NCBI GenBank assembly: GCA_965240325.2
Contig: OZ251245.1
Span: forward strand, 620,001-684,000
DNA length: 64,000 nucleotides
Reading direction: 5' to 3'
DNA from: Rebecca billardiae RCC1528
Lineage: Eukaryota; Haptophyta
Shown here: piece by piece, positions 9,607-20,007 of the stretch
How the letters are laid out: every line of letters begins with the position of its first letter
Numbering within the stretch: the first letter of the stretch is position 1
Program-made: the position numbers and the translations under genes
The notes under the pieces: generated by a model
What the model saw: the letters and a program-made list of their open reading frames with translations, nothing else
What the model was told of the DNA's origin: nothing
The model's database searches: none

Positions 9607-12600
9607 ATGAGCACTTGCCCCTGTGACGCCGTGGGTCGTGCGGTGCAGACGGTGCAAGACCGGCTCGGGCGTCGGCGTGCCAGCCGCGAGGAGGAGACGC
9701 CGCCCTCCGGCGCCGATGCCCGCCAGCCGGGGGAGGAGGCCGAGGCAGGACCAGCCGGCGTCGAGCGCGGCGGCGGTGCGCTCGCATCCGCCGACGCTCC
9801 GCCGCGGCTGCCACTCGCCGCGCCGGCGGCGGAGCGCTCGCAGAAGCTCGTGCGCCTCTTCGTCTCGAGCACCTTCGACGACATGCACGCCGAGCGCAAC
9901 GCGCTGCAGGCCTCCGTCTTCCCCGCGTTCCGCCGCGCGTGCCAGCTGCGCGGTTGGGAGTTTCAAGTCGTGGACCTCCGCTGGGGCATCCGCGACGAGG
10001 CGACGGACGCGCACCGCACCGTGCCGATCTGCATGGAGGAGATCGCGCGCTGCCGCGCCCTCTCCCCGCGCTTCAACTTCCTGCTGCTCCTCGGCGGGCG
10101 CTACGGCTACAGGCCGCTCCCTGACAGCCTCGCGCCAGACCTGTTCTCGCGGCTGCGCGCCGAGCTGCTGCGTGCCGCGGAGGGCGGCGGCGGGGCGGCG
10201 CAGCTGCTAGAGCGGTGGTACCCGCTCGAGGCGAACCTGCTCCCGCCGGCGCACGTGCTGCGCACGCTCACCGACGAGACGCGGCAGGCCTTCTGGACGT
10301 CGGTGCTCCCGCGCCTCGGGCCGGCCGTGCGCGCGGCCGCGAGCGCGCTGCGCGGCCGCGGCGAGATCGAGGCCAGCGCTCACTCTGCGCTCGTGCGCTC
10401 GGTGACGGAGCAGGAGGTGCTCGCGGGGATGCTCGGCGACTCCGACGCGGCGGGCGCCGCCGAGCACTGCGCCTGCTTCTCGCGCGAGCTCGAGGGCTGG
10501 GACGCCGCGGCGGAGGGCGCGCGCCAGTTTGCGGACGAAGCCCACGAGGAGGCCTCGGCGCTGCAGGCCGCGCTGCGCGCGCGCGTGCGCGCGTTCCTGC
10601 GCCCCGAGCGCTTCTGGGAGCACACGGCGCGGTGGGTCGGGGCGGGCGCGGGCGAGGCCGCCACGCCTACCCACGCCGGCGCGAGCGACGCCGGCCCGGC
10701 CGCCTGCCGCCCGTCGCCGCCGGCCGCGGGCGCGTCCGGCGCATCGACTGGCGGCAGCGAGGCGGCGGCGCCGCCGGATGCTGCGCCGCCGGGCGCGCCC
10801 GCCGCTGGGCCGATCACGACGCGCCACGTGCCCGCGATGTGCGCGCAGGTGGAGGCGTACCTGCACGAGCGGCTCGAGGCCGAGGCCGCCGCGCTGCCCG
10901 AGGCCGACGCGCACGCGCTCGAGCTCGAGCGACACTCCCGGTTTGCTCTCGACCGCAGTCGCGAGTTTGTCGGCCGCGGCGCCGAGCTGCGCGCACTGCT
11001 GGCACACGCGCGAGGAGAAGAAGGCGACTCGGGCGGGCGGGCGGCTGCGCTGCTCGTGCTCGCGTCGTCGGGCGCGGGCAAGTCGTCGCTTCTCGCCGCC
11101 GCGAGCGAGCAGCTCGCCGCCTCCGCCTCCACCGGCGAAGGGCCCGTCGTGCTGCGCCGCTTCTGCGGGACCACGCTGCAGGCGAGCTCGGCGCGCGCCC
11201 TGGCGCTCTCGGTGGCGGCAGAGTTGGAGGGGGTGGCGGAGGGAGTGGCGGCGGCGTGGGCCGGGGGGAAGGGGGTGGCTGGGGCTGGGGCGGAGGAGGA
11301 ACGGGGCGGCGCGGTCGAGGCGGGGGAAGGCACGCCCGCCGCGCCGGAGCCGAGCCGCTCCACCACCGACAATGACCACGCCCACGCGCCGCCGCAGCAG
11401 CATGAGCCGCAGCCGCAGCCGCAGCAGCCGCAGCCGCCGCCGCCGCAGCAGCCGCCGCCGCAGCAGCCGCCGCCGCAGCCGCAGCAGGAGGAGGAGTCGA
11501 GCACGCTCGAGGGCGCGCGCGCGAGGTGTGCGCGCGCGCTCGACCAGGCACTGGCCGCCCTCAGCCGCACGCCCGGCGCGGACGCGCCCCCCGCGCCGCC
11601 CGGGACGGCGGCGTCCGCAGCTGCGGCCGAGCGCTCGGCAGAGCCCGGGCGGCCGCTGGGTAAACAAAGTAACGGCCCGTTACTCTGTTTCGTCATCGAC
11701 GCTCTTGACCAGCTCGTCGAGTTCGAGGGCGGCGCGGCCGAGGCGGGCGGGCGGGGTGCGCGGGAAGAGGCGATGCTGGGCTGGCTGCCCTCGCCGCTCC
11801 CGCCAAGGGTTCGGCTGATCGCCTCCCTGCTGCTGCCGCAGCCAGCCGCCGAGCGCGGCGATGCGGCCACCGACGCCGCCGCAGCCGACAGCACGGCGGT
11901 TGCTGAGCCGGCGGCTGCGGGCGTGCCGCAGGACGCCAGCGCGATGCTGGCTCGACTCAACGGGGTCGGGGGTGACGCCGCCGCCGCGGCGCGTGGCACG
12001 CACGGCGCGGGCGCCGCGCCCGTCGCCACGCCAGGCGGCGTGCTGCGGCTGCGCGCGCTCGAGCGCGCAGAGATAGCAGACGTTGCGCAGGGCGTGCTGC
12101 GCGGCCGCGGGCGCACCGTTCAGCCCGGGCAGCTCGCGGCCATCGAGGCGGCGTGCGCGCGCGTGCCGCAGCCGCTGTTCGCGTCGCTGTGCGCGCACGC
12201 GGCGGCGGAGTGGCCCGCCGTCCTCTCGCCGCCGCCGCCGCTCCCGGACTCGCTCGAGTCCGCCGCCGAGGCGATGTTACTCCGCCTCACCCGATTCCAC
12301 GGCCGCAGGCTGGTTGGCTCGGCGCTCGGCGCGCTCGCGCTCGCCGCGGGCGGGCTCACGGAGGCGGAGCTGCTGGACACGCTCGAGAGCGACGAAGCCC
12401 TGATGACGGAGGTGCTCCAGTACCACACGCCCGTGCCGAGGAAGTTCCCGCCCATCGTCTGGCTGCGGCTGCGCGCCGACCTGGGACGGCACCTCGTCGA
12501 GGCGGTGAGCGCTTACCCCGCAGAGGGCGGCGGCGGTTTCGCGCCGGCGGCGGGTGGCGCGTCGGCCGGCGCCGGCGGCGCGCGCGCGGGCGCGGGCGCG

Positions 12601-13518
12601 GCGGCGGGTATTCTGCGGCTGTACCACAGGCAGCTGCGCGAGGCGGCGGCGCGGCTCTTCCTCCGCGACGACGCGTCGGCGCGCGCGTGCGCGGCGGCGA
12701 TTGCGCGCGCGGCGCGCGCTGGCCTCGACCCGGGCGCCGACCGGAGCTGGGCGGGCGTGGCGCGCCTCTCCGAGCACGGCGCGCCGCGCGCGCTCCGCGC
12801 GTACGGCCGGCAGCTGCACACGCTCACCGACGCGCTTCTGAGGGCGGCCGAGTGGGAGGCGCTCGACGAGCTGCTCACCGACCTCGACGTGCTCGAGGCG
12901 GCTCTGCGCTCGCCCGCGCTCGGGCATCGGTACGTTAGCTGGCTCGCCGGGCAGGTGCTCTCGCGCGCGCGCGGCGCGGAGGCGCGCGGCGGCCGCGCGG
13001 GCGTGCAGCGCGTGTCGCGCACGGCCGCGCTCGCGCTGCTGTGCCGCCCGGAGGATGCGTCGCGCTTCCACCCGCTGCCCTTCGTGCTGCCATGGGAGAG
13101 CCTCGGCGGCGCGCTCGGGCCGTCGGTGCCGCCCGCGGCGCTCAGCGCGCAGATCGCTGCGCGGCAGCGCGGCACGCACGCGCTGCACGTCGACGGCGCC
13201 ATGCGCTGGCGCTGCTTCGACCGGGAGTTCAGGGACCTCACCGGGGCGCGCGTGCTGCAGCCGCAGCGCTGGCGGCGGCCGGCCGCGGGCGGGCATCGGC
13301 TCGTGGCCCGCGTGGCCGGCGGCGCGGCAGGCGGCGCAGCCGCAGCAGCCAAGGTGCCGGGGCGGGCGCAGGGCGCGGCGCACGCGCCGCACCTCGGCGC
13401 GGAGGAGAGCCCGCCGCTGCCGGCCGTCGTGCGCGAGATGCGCCGAATGGGCACGATGCGCATGGCGGCCATGCTGGCCGGGCCGAGCCTGTCGCAACTG
13501 CTGCCGCACCACATGTGA
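9607..13518 (+). CDS. DUF4062 plus NACHT/STAND-type P-loop NTPase, NWD1/TEP1-like
   Basis: Encodes 1,303 residues in one open frame. The N-terminal DUF4062 domain (about 80-180) has VRLFVSSTFDDMHAERN, FQVVDLRWGIRDEA and LLLLGGRYGYRP, as in NWD1, TEP1 and related STAND proteins. A P-loop follows: Walker A SSGAGKSS with K492, and Walker B CFVIDALDQL with D698. Between them lies a long Ala/Gly and Gln/Pro insertion (Q/P tract about 11395-11490). The C-terminal part is helical and low complexity, with none of the WD repeats its animal relatives carry. Likely a signalling or scaffold switch; the ligand is unknown. No in-frame ATG was found between the upstream element and 9607. A frame ending at a GTGCGC donor near 9583 could splice in frame to about 9649, so the true 5' end is uncertain. 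Confidence 0.7.
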   Translation: MSTCPCDAVGRAVQTVQDRLGRRRASREEETPPSGADARQPGEEAEAGPAGVERGGGALASADAPPRLPLAAPAAERSQKLVRLFVSSTFDDMHAERNALQASVFPAFRRACQLRGWEFQVVDLRWGIRDEATDAHRTVPICMEEIARCRALSPRFNFLLLLGGRYGYRPLPDSLAPDLFSRLRAELLRAAEGGGGAAQLLERWYPLEANLLPPAHVLRTLTDETRQAFWTSVLPRLGPAVRAAASALRGRGEIEASAHSALVRSVTEQEVLAGMLGDSDAAGAAEHCACFSRELEGWDAAAEGARQFADEAHEEASALQAALRARVRAFLRPERFWEHTARWVGAGAGEAATPTHAGASDAGPAACRPSPPAAGASGASTGGSEAAAPPDAAPPGAPAAGPITTRHVPAMCAQVEAYLHERLEAEAAALPEADAHALELERHSRFALDRSREFVGRGAELRALLAHARGEEGDSGGRAAALLVLASSGAGKSSLLAAASEQLAASASTGEGPVVLRRFCGTTLQASSARALALSVAAELEGVAEGVAAAWAGGKGVAGAGAEEERGGAVEAGEGTPAAPEPSRSTTDNDHAHAPPQQHEPQPQPQQPQPPPPQQPPPQQPPPQPQQEEESSTLEGARARCARALDQALAALSRTPGADAPPAPPGTAASAAAAERSAEPGRPLGKQSNGPLLCFVIDALDQLVEFEGGAAEAGGRGAREEAMLGWLPSPLPPRVRLIASLLLPQPAAERGDAATDAAAADSTAVAEPAAAGVPQDASAMLARLNGVGGDAAAAARGTHGAGAAPVATPGGVLRLRALERAEIADVAQGVLRGRGRTVQPGQLAAIEAACARVPQPLFASLCAHAAAEWPAVLSPPPPLPDSLESAAEAMLLRLTRFHGRRLVGSALGALALAAGGLTEAELLDTLESDEALMTEVLQYHTPVPRKFPPIVWLRLRADLGRHLVEAVSAYPAEGGGGFAPAAGGASAGAGGARAGAGAAAGILRLYHRQLREAAARLFLRDDASARACAAAIARAARAGLDPGADRSWAGVARLSEHGAPRALRAYGRQLHTLTDALLRAAEWEALDELLTDLDVLEAALRSPALGHRYVSWLAGQVLSRARGAEARGGRAGVQRVSRTAALALLCRPEDASRFHPLPFVLPWESLGGALGPSVPPAALSAQIAARQRGTHALHVDGAMRWRCFDREFRDLTGARVLQPQRWRRPAAGGHRLVARVAGGAAGGAAAAAKVPGRAQGAAHAPHLGAEESPPLPAVVREMRRMGTMRMAAMLAGPSLSQLLPHHM

Positions 13519-14019
13519 CGCCCGGCAGTCCGGCGCGGACCGTACCGGGTACGTAACACGTACTGCTAGTATCATCACGACCGTGACTGCTCTGACATCA
13601 TACTACTACTCTGCTGCTGAGATATGCACTGCTGCTGATATGATATGCTGCGCGCGCTGCTATACGACTTGAAACTCAGTCATCAACGGTAGTCCGGTGG
13701 CGGTTTCATAATTCATCATCCGCTGCGGCGGCATCGGGGGATTCATCGGCGCGTCGCGGTCGGTCTCATATCAGATGATGCCGGCGCCGTGATGATGGCC
13801 GGGCGATGGCGCGTCGCCGAGTCGCGCACTCAGACTCACTCGCGGCCGCTGCCCGCTCACCGCTGGCCACGGCCAGTGGCGCGGTGGGGCGGCACGCGGT
13901 GCCGCCAGCATCATACAGGGAGGCGCGGGCCGGAGGCCTGCAGACCCACGCGGCTATGGCCGAGAGTTGAAACGGTGAGCAGGCAGATGAGCCGCAGCGG
14001 TCCGCTCAGCTCACAGCTC
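13519..14019. other. Intergenic, no gene seen
   Basis: Imperfect short repeats of the type catcatccg and gcatcggggg lie at 13680-13790. No coding similarity was found. Confidence 0.4.
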
Positions 14020-15080
14020 TCAATCTGAGGCCCACACATCGATAGAACACAAGGAAGGAACGCGGTCTGCGTGCCCTGGCGGCAGAATCCCTTCTTCCTG
14101 TGGTACGGGAATGGGTATTGGGCCGACTGCTCGTGGAGGACACATGATGAAGTAGAACGTGTTCGAATACGCAGGGGTGCTCGATAAGAGCAGTGCCACT
14201 GGCTTTGGCGACTCCCCGGTGTCTTCCCAAAGCCCTAGCGCCTGCCTTTTCGTCGATTTCGACTGTGTGCAGGACATGTATACGAGCCTTGTGCCCATAC
14301 GTTCTTTGCCGTTCTCGAAGTGCGGTCCGCCAATCCACCTGCCATGCAGGGCAAGTGGGCATCACACGGATGGGAGGATGAAATGCGAAGAAAGCATGTG
14401 GCGTCACGTGCTCAGTAACGCACACCTCTTCACAGGCAACAGCAGGGGTGCGATTAGGGCGCATCACAGGTATAGCAAGCCGCGTGCAAACAATAATCGA
14501 GACTGCGCACTTACCAGTTGTTCCTGAAGAAGGTTGCGCCCTGGCCCAGAGCAACGTCGGGGCAGTGAAACTCGTACTTCCAATTGGGTAGGGAGTTAGA
14601 CATGACAGTGTACGAGAAGGACATGTCACCCATGAAGAAGAAGTTGAGCTCATTTGGACGGGCAGCAGCTGTGTCGATGCCATAGGCATCTCCATCTTTG
14701 ATTGCGGTCGTGAATTCGGTTGCAACCCGATCGGTCTTCCAGCGCGTGGCAAGCACACTCAGCCCAGGGGAATCACCCGGGACACCCTGGGGATTAGCAT
14801 AGACTTGAAGTGTTGCCATGTCGAGCTGTTCACCGTCAGACACTGCTGATGGGCCGTGGGCCACAAAACTCATGTCATGCATCTGGTTTTCCAGGGCCGA
14901 ACAAGCGCCGAGATCCTTGCACGCGCGGAACCAGACGTGATTCCGATCCCATTCCTCCAGGCGTGGCGGCGTACGTTTCGCGGCCGCCGCATCCAGGACC
15001 AGAAGCACTGCGGTGGCTGCGAAGCAGACCACGGCACTCGCGACCAACGCAGCACGCAGAGTGCGGCTGCCTCCGGCCAT
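14020..15080 (-). CDS. Unrecognised single-pass membrane or secreted protein, two exons
   Basis: Exons 15080-14515 and 14338-14020 give 294 residues. The 176-bp intron has a textbook donor (AACTG/gtaagt) and acceptor (catggcag/GTGG), and the frame is kept across the join (FFRNNW/WIGGPHFENG). The protein begins with a hydrophobic stretch, about residues 9-34 (ALVASAVVCFAATAVLLVLD), fitting a signal anchor. The remainder is a compact domain with conserved-looking aromatic and acidic residues (NELNFFFMGDMSFSY, NWKYEFHCPD, RLVYMSCTQS) and few cysteines. I do not recognise the family. Base composition is less GC-rich than the neighbours, and this is the only intron here with a GTAAGT donor. Confidence 0.6.
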
Positions 15081-15519
15081 CGGAGCAGGGACTGGACTGG
15101 GCAGGGGAGGGATGCGCGAGGTTGAGTGGTTGACGGTACTCGGGGTGCTGCGATTGGATTGGCTGCCCAGCGCCTTGCGGTTGAAGCCTGATTGATGAAT
15201 GATCCAAGTGATAAGCCAAACCGGTTCGTCTCCACGTCGTCATCCGGACCAAGTCCAAAGGACCATCCGGCATCCAATGGCCCCGGACCGCTGCGAGCCG
15301 TGTGTCAAGGGCCGCACTGTCACAGTGGCAGCGCCAAGGCCCGCCTTTCCGATTCGGAGACTACGAGCTATGCAGACGTCGGCTGTGCTGCAAGCGAACC
15401 AGCTAGTCTCCCAGTCCCATCACGTTCGCATGCCGACCCGGCTGCGTTTTAGCGTCGCTCGGGCGGCCGCTGCAGACCGAGGCGCCACGCCGTGAGCACC
15501 CGAGCGCGTCCCGCTGTGT
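15081..15519. other. Intergenic, no gene seen
   Basis: 5' flank of the 14-kb membrane protein gene and 3' flank of the pseudogene. Nothing recognisable. Confidence 0.35.
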
Positions 15520-15979
15520 GCTTCGTCAAGCACTTCGAGCAGCCGCGCTTTGACGCACAACTTCTTGGCGGCCTCGACGCGCGCGCGCCGAGCAGCGGCG
15601 ACGCAGCCGGGTCGCTGGCAGGGTGGGTTGGCGGCAGCAGGACTTGCACGTACCCTTTTGCGTGTGCCGACGAGCGACCGTCTGCCCTCCGCCACATCGG
15701 TGACGAGACGCGTGCGCTCCGTGCCGACGAGCTGCGCATGCGTCGAGTAGCTGCGAATGAGCGTGGGCACCTCGCGCCGGACGCGTGAGCGCGCCTTCAC
15801 GACGTGTGGCGACAGCCGGCCTGGCATGCGCGCCCGCGGGCTGCGTGGGCGTGGGCAAAGCACGGACACGTTCGGCACGGGGACGGGCGGTACTCGCGAA
15901 ACAGGGCCACCCTCTCGGCGTGCTCGGCCTCAGTCTCGCCCGGGAAGCCGACAATCACGTCGGTCTCCAGCGTGAGCTC
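15520..15979 (-). pseudogene. Decayed C-terminal fragment of a CDKAL1/MtaB-type tRNA methylthiotransferase
   Basis: Read on the minus strand, three frames are needed. Frame 1 (15979-15888) gives ELTLETDVIVGFPGETEAEH, the hallmark end of the radical-SAM domain in tRNA methylthiotransferases. Frame 2 (about 15880-15690) gives PRPRSPRARMPGRLSPHVVKARSR and STHAQLVGTE. A third frame (about 15665-15632) gives HAKGYVQVLLP, the start of the TRAM-like region. Frame 2 then resumes with EAAKKLCVKARLLEVLDEA. There are no splice borders at the frame changes, and the N-terminal two thirds, including the CxxxCxxC cluster, are absent. This is a truncated, frameshifted relic of a gene whose intact copy should lie elsewhere. 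Confidence 0.6.
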
Positions 15980-16003
15980 TGGCAGCGCTCACAGGGCGGC
16001 GTG

Positions 16004-16072
16004 GCATCAGCGTGTCAGCGCGTCAGCGCGTCAGCGCGTCAGCGCACGTCAGCCTGTCAGCGTGTCAGCCGC
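16004..16072. repeat. Short tandem repeat (gtcagcgc-type units)
   Basis: About seven imperfect copies of an 8-10 bp unit such as cgtcagcg lie directly at the truncated 5' edge of the methylthiotransferase pseudogene. Confidence 0.7.
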
Positions 16073-16200
16073 ACATGTAGCAACTCTGCGACCGTGCACT
16101 CCTGACTTATCCGGCGTGCGAGTGACCAGAGACGAGCACGACCCTCTACCCACAGACCCGCTGGCGGCGTGCGGTGCAAGTGCGCAACGCCCCGCGGCTC

Positions 16201-16749
16201 CTAGTCGTAGTCGTCGTCCATGTCATCCCGCCCCGAGAAGTCGAGCTCGTCGCCGCCCGGCCAGGGGTAGAGCGAGGTCGACACGACGAGGCGGCCGACG
16301 GAGTACATGAGGCCGAGCCAGACGAGCGCGCTGAGTAATGCGACGAGGGGCGGCACGGCCTCTGGCGCTTGCGGCGCCGCCCGCTCTGCAGGCCGCCGCG
16401 GCTGCTGGGCCGAGGCCTGCGCCTGTGTCCGCCACGCGCGCGAGCTCCAGGACCGCCAGCTGCCGCGCGCATCCGCGTGGACGTGACAGACAGCCGAAGG
16501 GGACGGCGGTCGGAGGAAAGGGGCACGCGGGTGAGTGCGTGCGTGGCGAGGGGCGCAGCGGTGGGCTCTCGCGAGCGCCGCGGCGCACCAGATGTTCTCT
16601 ATCCTTCTGTGCGGCTGCGGCTGCTTGGACGCGGCTGCCCACGCGTCCGCGAGCTCATCAACGGGCAGGACCTGCACCCGGCGCGCGACCTTGAGGACCT
16701 CGACCTCGTCCTCGGCGCACGCCATGCGAAACGTCTCCGCGCGCTGCAT
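16201..16749 (-). CDS. Small single-pass membrane protein, two exons, unknown function
   Basis: Exons 16749-16589 and 16459-16201 give 139 residues. The intron 16460-16588 (129 bp, GTGCGC...GGCAG) is a multiple of three, so reading straight through would also stay open, adding 43 residues; the spliced form is preferred because the insert is Arg/Pro/His-rich like other introns here. The N-terminal part is acidic (ACAEDEVEVLKVARRVQVLP), a transmembrane helix lies in VPPLVALLSALVWLGLMYSV, and the C-terminus is very acidic (GRDDMDDDYD). It is probably a tail-anchored or single-pass protein. I do not recognise the family, and the start could also be the ATG nine codons in. Confidence 0.45.
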   Translation of the reverse strand: MQRAETFRMACAEDEVEVLKVARRVQVLPVDELADAWAAASKQPQPHRRIENIWCAAALARAHRCAPRHARTHPRAPFLRPPSPSAVCHVHADARGSWRSWSSRAWRTQAQASAQQPRRPAERAAPQAPEAVPPLVALLSALVWLGLMYSVGRLVVSTSLYPWPGGDELDFSGRDDMDDDYD

Positions 16750-17732
16750 CTGCCCAGCGGCTGCGCGCTCGCGGCGGCCAGCGCGCCCTTCAAAGGGTAA
16801 TGACGAACCCCCTGGCGGTCGGACGGGTTCTCAACTTCAGCCCCGCGCCGCCGACCCAGGATAGGAGTGGATAGGAATGTCCGAATGTCCGCCGATGTGC
16901 TTATGTACAGCTCGGTTGAAACGATTTGTCGGCTTGCTTGAACGGCAAAAGCGCATTCTCAAAAGGGGCAAACCGGCAAACGGCCGATCGAATTCAGAAT
17001 GCGCCCGCCCGCGCGGCCGCGCGCGGCCGCGACGCCGTGCAAAGAGTGTTGGGTGCCGTCCTGTGCTACCTGGGTTGTTCGACGCCGCCTCGCGCCCGGC
17101 ACGCGTGCCGCCGGTGCGGGCCGTCCGCCGTGCACGTCAATTCGTGCGCAGGTCGGATGCTGGCGGGAGACGAGGGGTCCGGTTGGACATGCGGTATCTG
17201 GCACGTCAATGCCCTGCAAGAGCGTCGCGCGCAGCCTCGTGCTGACGAGCAGGCCAGCAATGGGCCCCTTGTCCCCTAGTGCCCTGCGCGAAAAAGGCGT
17301 GCTTATTGTCGGGTGTGCCCCTCGGGACTTTGCATGTCCTACCTGGCCTGCGGCACCACCGAGCTGCCTTCGTCGTAAGAGGCACTACTGTAATACTGTA
17401 CCGTCGGCAATACTGCAGCGTGTGTGCGCCCCGTGGAGATGTGCTCACGGAGCCGAGGGCGTGCGCGCAAGTGTGCAGCCATGGCAGACTTTGTCGCACT
17501 CGGGCGCCAGTCTCGGAGATCGGCGGCTTCGGCGCAGATCTAGAGATTCTGACGCCTTTCTGAAGACCTCCCTTCTACAATTGTGTGTACTATCGTTGTA
17601 GCAGGATTGTACATTCATAGAATACTATCCGATAGCAGCACGTATGATGAATGGCCGGGCGGCCACCCGGCGTGCACCCCTCGTGCACCCCTCGAGCCAC
17701 CGTGTGCCAACCGTCGGGGGCGGCCCACCAGC
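16750..17732. other. Intergenic, no gene seen
   Basis: This 983-bp stretch lies between the divergent small membrane protein gene and the LtrA-like gene. Several open frames exist, but none shows a domain, signal peptide or conserved motif, and base composition is more even than in the flanking genes. Confidence 0.4.
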
Positions 17733-19701
17733 ATGGGCGTGTTGGGGCCTGCGGAGGTGAAGACGGCGCCGCTGGAGCTCCCCGCAGACACCGCCGATGG
17801 CGCGCCCGAAGGCGCCAAGGACGAGGTTCCGTCCATGCCCCCGTCGCCCGCCAAGCCGGACGAAGCGATCGCAAAGCACGCCGCCGAGCACCACCTCGAC
17901 GAGGAGAGCGAGCTCATCTTCTGTGCGCGCCGCTCGCGCGCGGCTGCGCGCGCGCGCGCACGCACGCGCCGGCGCCACGACCTGCGCGTAGCCGGCGGCG
18001 CCACGCCTCACGGCCGCCGCGCTGCGCATGCCGCGCCTTGCGCGCCGGCGCGCGCCAACGCTCCGCAGACAAGCCGGCGAGCGTGCTGCTGCAGTGGGGG
18101 CAGGTGCAGCCCCCGCGGCACGCGGACGCGTACGACCTCTTCTTCGACATCATCATGGTCGCCGCGGCCTTCCAGATGGGCAACTTCCTCAAGGACAACC
18201 TCACCAAGCTCGTCGGCCCGCTCGGGCTCGTCGGCATCGGCCTCACGCTCCTCACCACCTGGTCGCACATCCTGCAGTACCGGAGCCGGTTCGAGGCGAC
18301 GTCGCTGTGCCACCGGATGCTGGACAGCGTCGAGGGCGTCGCGATGGCCGGCGCGGCGCACAACGTCGTGCCCGACCTCGCGTCCTTCAAGGCGCTGCAC
18401 ATGTACGTCTTTGTCACGTTCACGATCCTCGGCCGTCTCACGCAGGTCGTGCGGAGGATCGAGCTGATGGCGACGGCGGACGTGGCGGAGGAGGACGGGC
18501 TGCGGCAGCGCAAGGCGGCGCAGACGACGCTGTCGCGGCTGCTGCTCGAGGTGGCCTTCCTCGCCGCCGCGTACGCGCTCACCGAGGTCGAGCACGTGAT
18601 GTACCTGCTGATTGCGATGTGGGTTTCGAACAACCTGTCGTTCATCGTTCCAATGCGGCTCGGCCTGTTCAACCGCAACACGATGGTGCCGATGCACATC
18701 GAGTACACGCTGCACCGGATGGGCGAGATGGTGATGCTGATGATCGGCGAGGGCATGCTCTCCCTCGTCATCGCCACCACCACCGTCGAGGGCGGGCCGC
18801 TCGAGTGCTCGGCCTCGTGCTGGGACGTGAAGCTCAAGGGCGCAGTTTCGTTTGTCTCCGGGTTTGGCATGCTCGCCAGCTTCATGTTCGTGTACTACCG
18901 CTCGAACCCGCACTCGCGGCACCACCACGCCACGCGGCGCAACGCGATGCGCGGCATGAGCTGGAACGTCTCGCACTGGGTGCGCGCCTCGCCCGAGCGA
19001 GAGCGCGCGGCGCGCGCGCGCGCGCGCCGCGCCGTTCGCTCACGCTCGCGCGCGCGTTGCCGGCCGCCCGCGCTGCCGCCGCGCCACGCCACCACCAGAT
19101 CCTCGCGCTCGGGCTGATCGCCTCGGGCGTCTCGATCAAGTCGATCCACCCGTACGCCGCGACGTACGTCAAGAAGCGCTCGTACATCCGGCTGCTCTCC
19201 ATCGGCTCGATGTTCGCCATGCCGACGATGACGTACCAACAGGTGATGCACCCGGGTGTGGCCGTGTTCTTCTGGGCGCCCTACTACCGCGCGCGCCGGC
19301 TCGGGCTGTTCGGCGTGAAGCTGCTGCTCTCGCTCGCGTTCATCGGGATGCTGTGGTTCCCGCAGAAGTACACGGACGGGTACGTCTACCTGCTCTACGC
19401 GTGCGGGCTCGCCGTCGCGAGCGCGGGCATCATGACGCTCGAGAAGGCCAAGACGTGCACCAAGGGCATGTGGGCGTACGCGGACGAGCTCGAGCGCGCC
19501 AAGAGGATCAAGCAGCGGCACGAGGAGGCGGCGAAGCGGCGCGCGATGCGCGAGAAGCTCGCGCAGGACCGCGGTGGCACCGGGGTGCTCGGTGACGACT
19601 CGTCGATGGGGCGGTCGGGGCGCAGCTCCGAGTCCGGCTCGCTCTCCGGGGCCTCTGGGCTCGTCACCGAGGAGGCCACCAACGCGGCGCTCGCAGGCTG
19701 A
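17733..19701 (+). CDS. LtrA-family multi-pass membrane protein, three exons
   Basis: Exons 17733-17922, 18069-18979 and 19099-19701 encode 567 residues. Both introns are GT-AG with GTGCGC donors, and the joins restore clean sequence (ELIF/YKPASVLLQW; NVSHW/ILALGLIASG). An acidic, Pro-containing N-terminal tail (about 65 residues) precedes the membrane domain, which opens with HADAYDLFFDIIMVAAAFQM, typical of low-temperature-requirement A (PF06772) proteins. Multiple hydrophobic helices follow, including a conserved GEMVMLMIGEGMLSLVI segment. The C-terminus is a charged coiled-coil-like stretch (KAKTCTKGM to EEAAKRRAMREK) and a Ser/Gly tail. The family is mostly bacterial with scattered protist members, and its biochemical function is unsettled. 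Confidence 0.75.
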
Positions 19702-20007
19702 CGGCTTGACTTGTTTTTTCACACGAGCCCCCCCGGCGGCGCGTCACATGCAGGCAGTGGAGCAGGATTCGCATAATCGGCACGCAGCTGACGACCCGAA
19801 GGTCAGAGTGTCTGCTGCCAAAGCACGGCCGCCAGTTCGTTCATAGGCTTCACAGCAGGTCCGCGTCAGCACTCAATCGATGCCATGATGGTATGACGAA
19901 TTCGTCCTTGAATAAAGCAGAATCATGACCGCGCGCCTCGAAATAAAGGATTTTTCCGGTGATTGCTCGGCGCCTCGGCGGGCTTCGGAGGGTCGACGTC
20001 CCTCGCA
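19702..20007. other. Intergenic between LtrA-like gene and TAF10
   Basis: 306 bp containing the 3' flank of the LtrA-like gene and the TAF10 promoter. No gene is visible. Confidence 0.4.
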
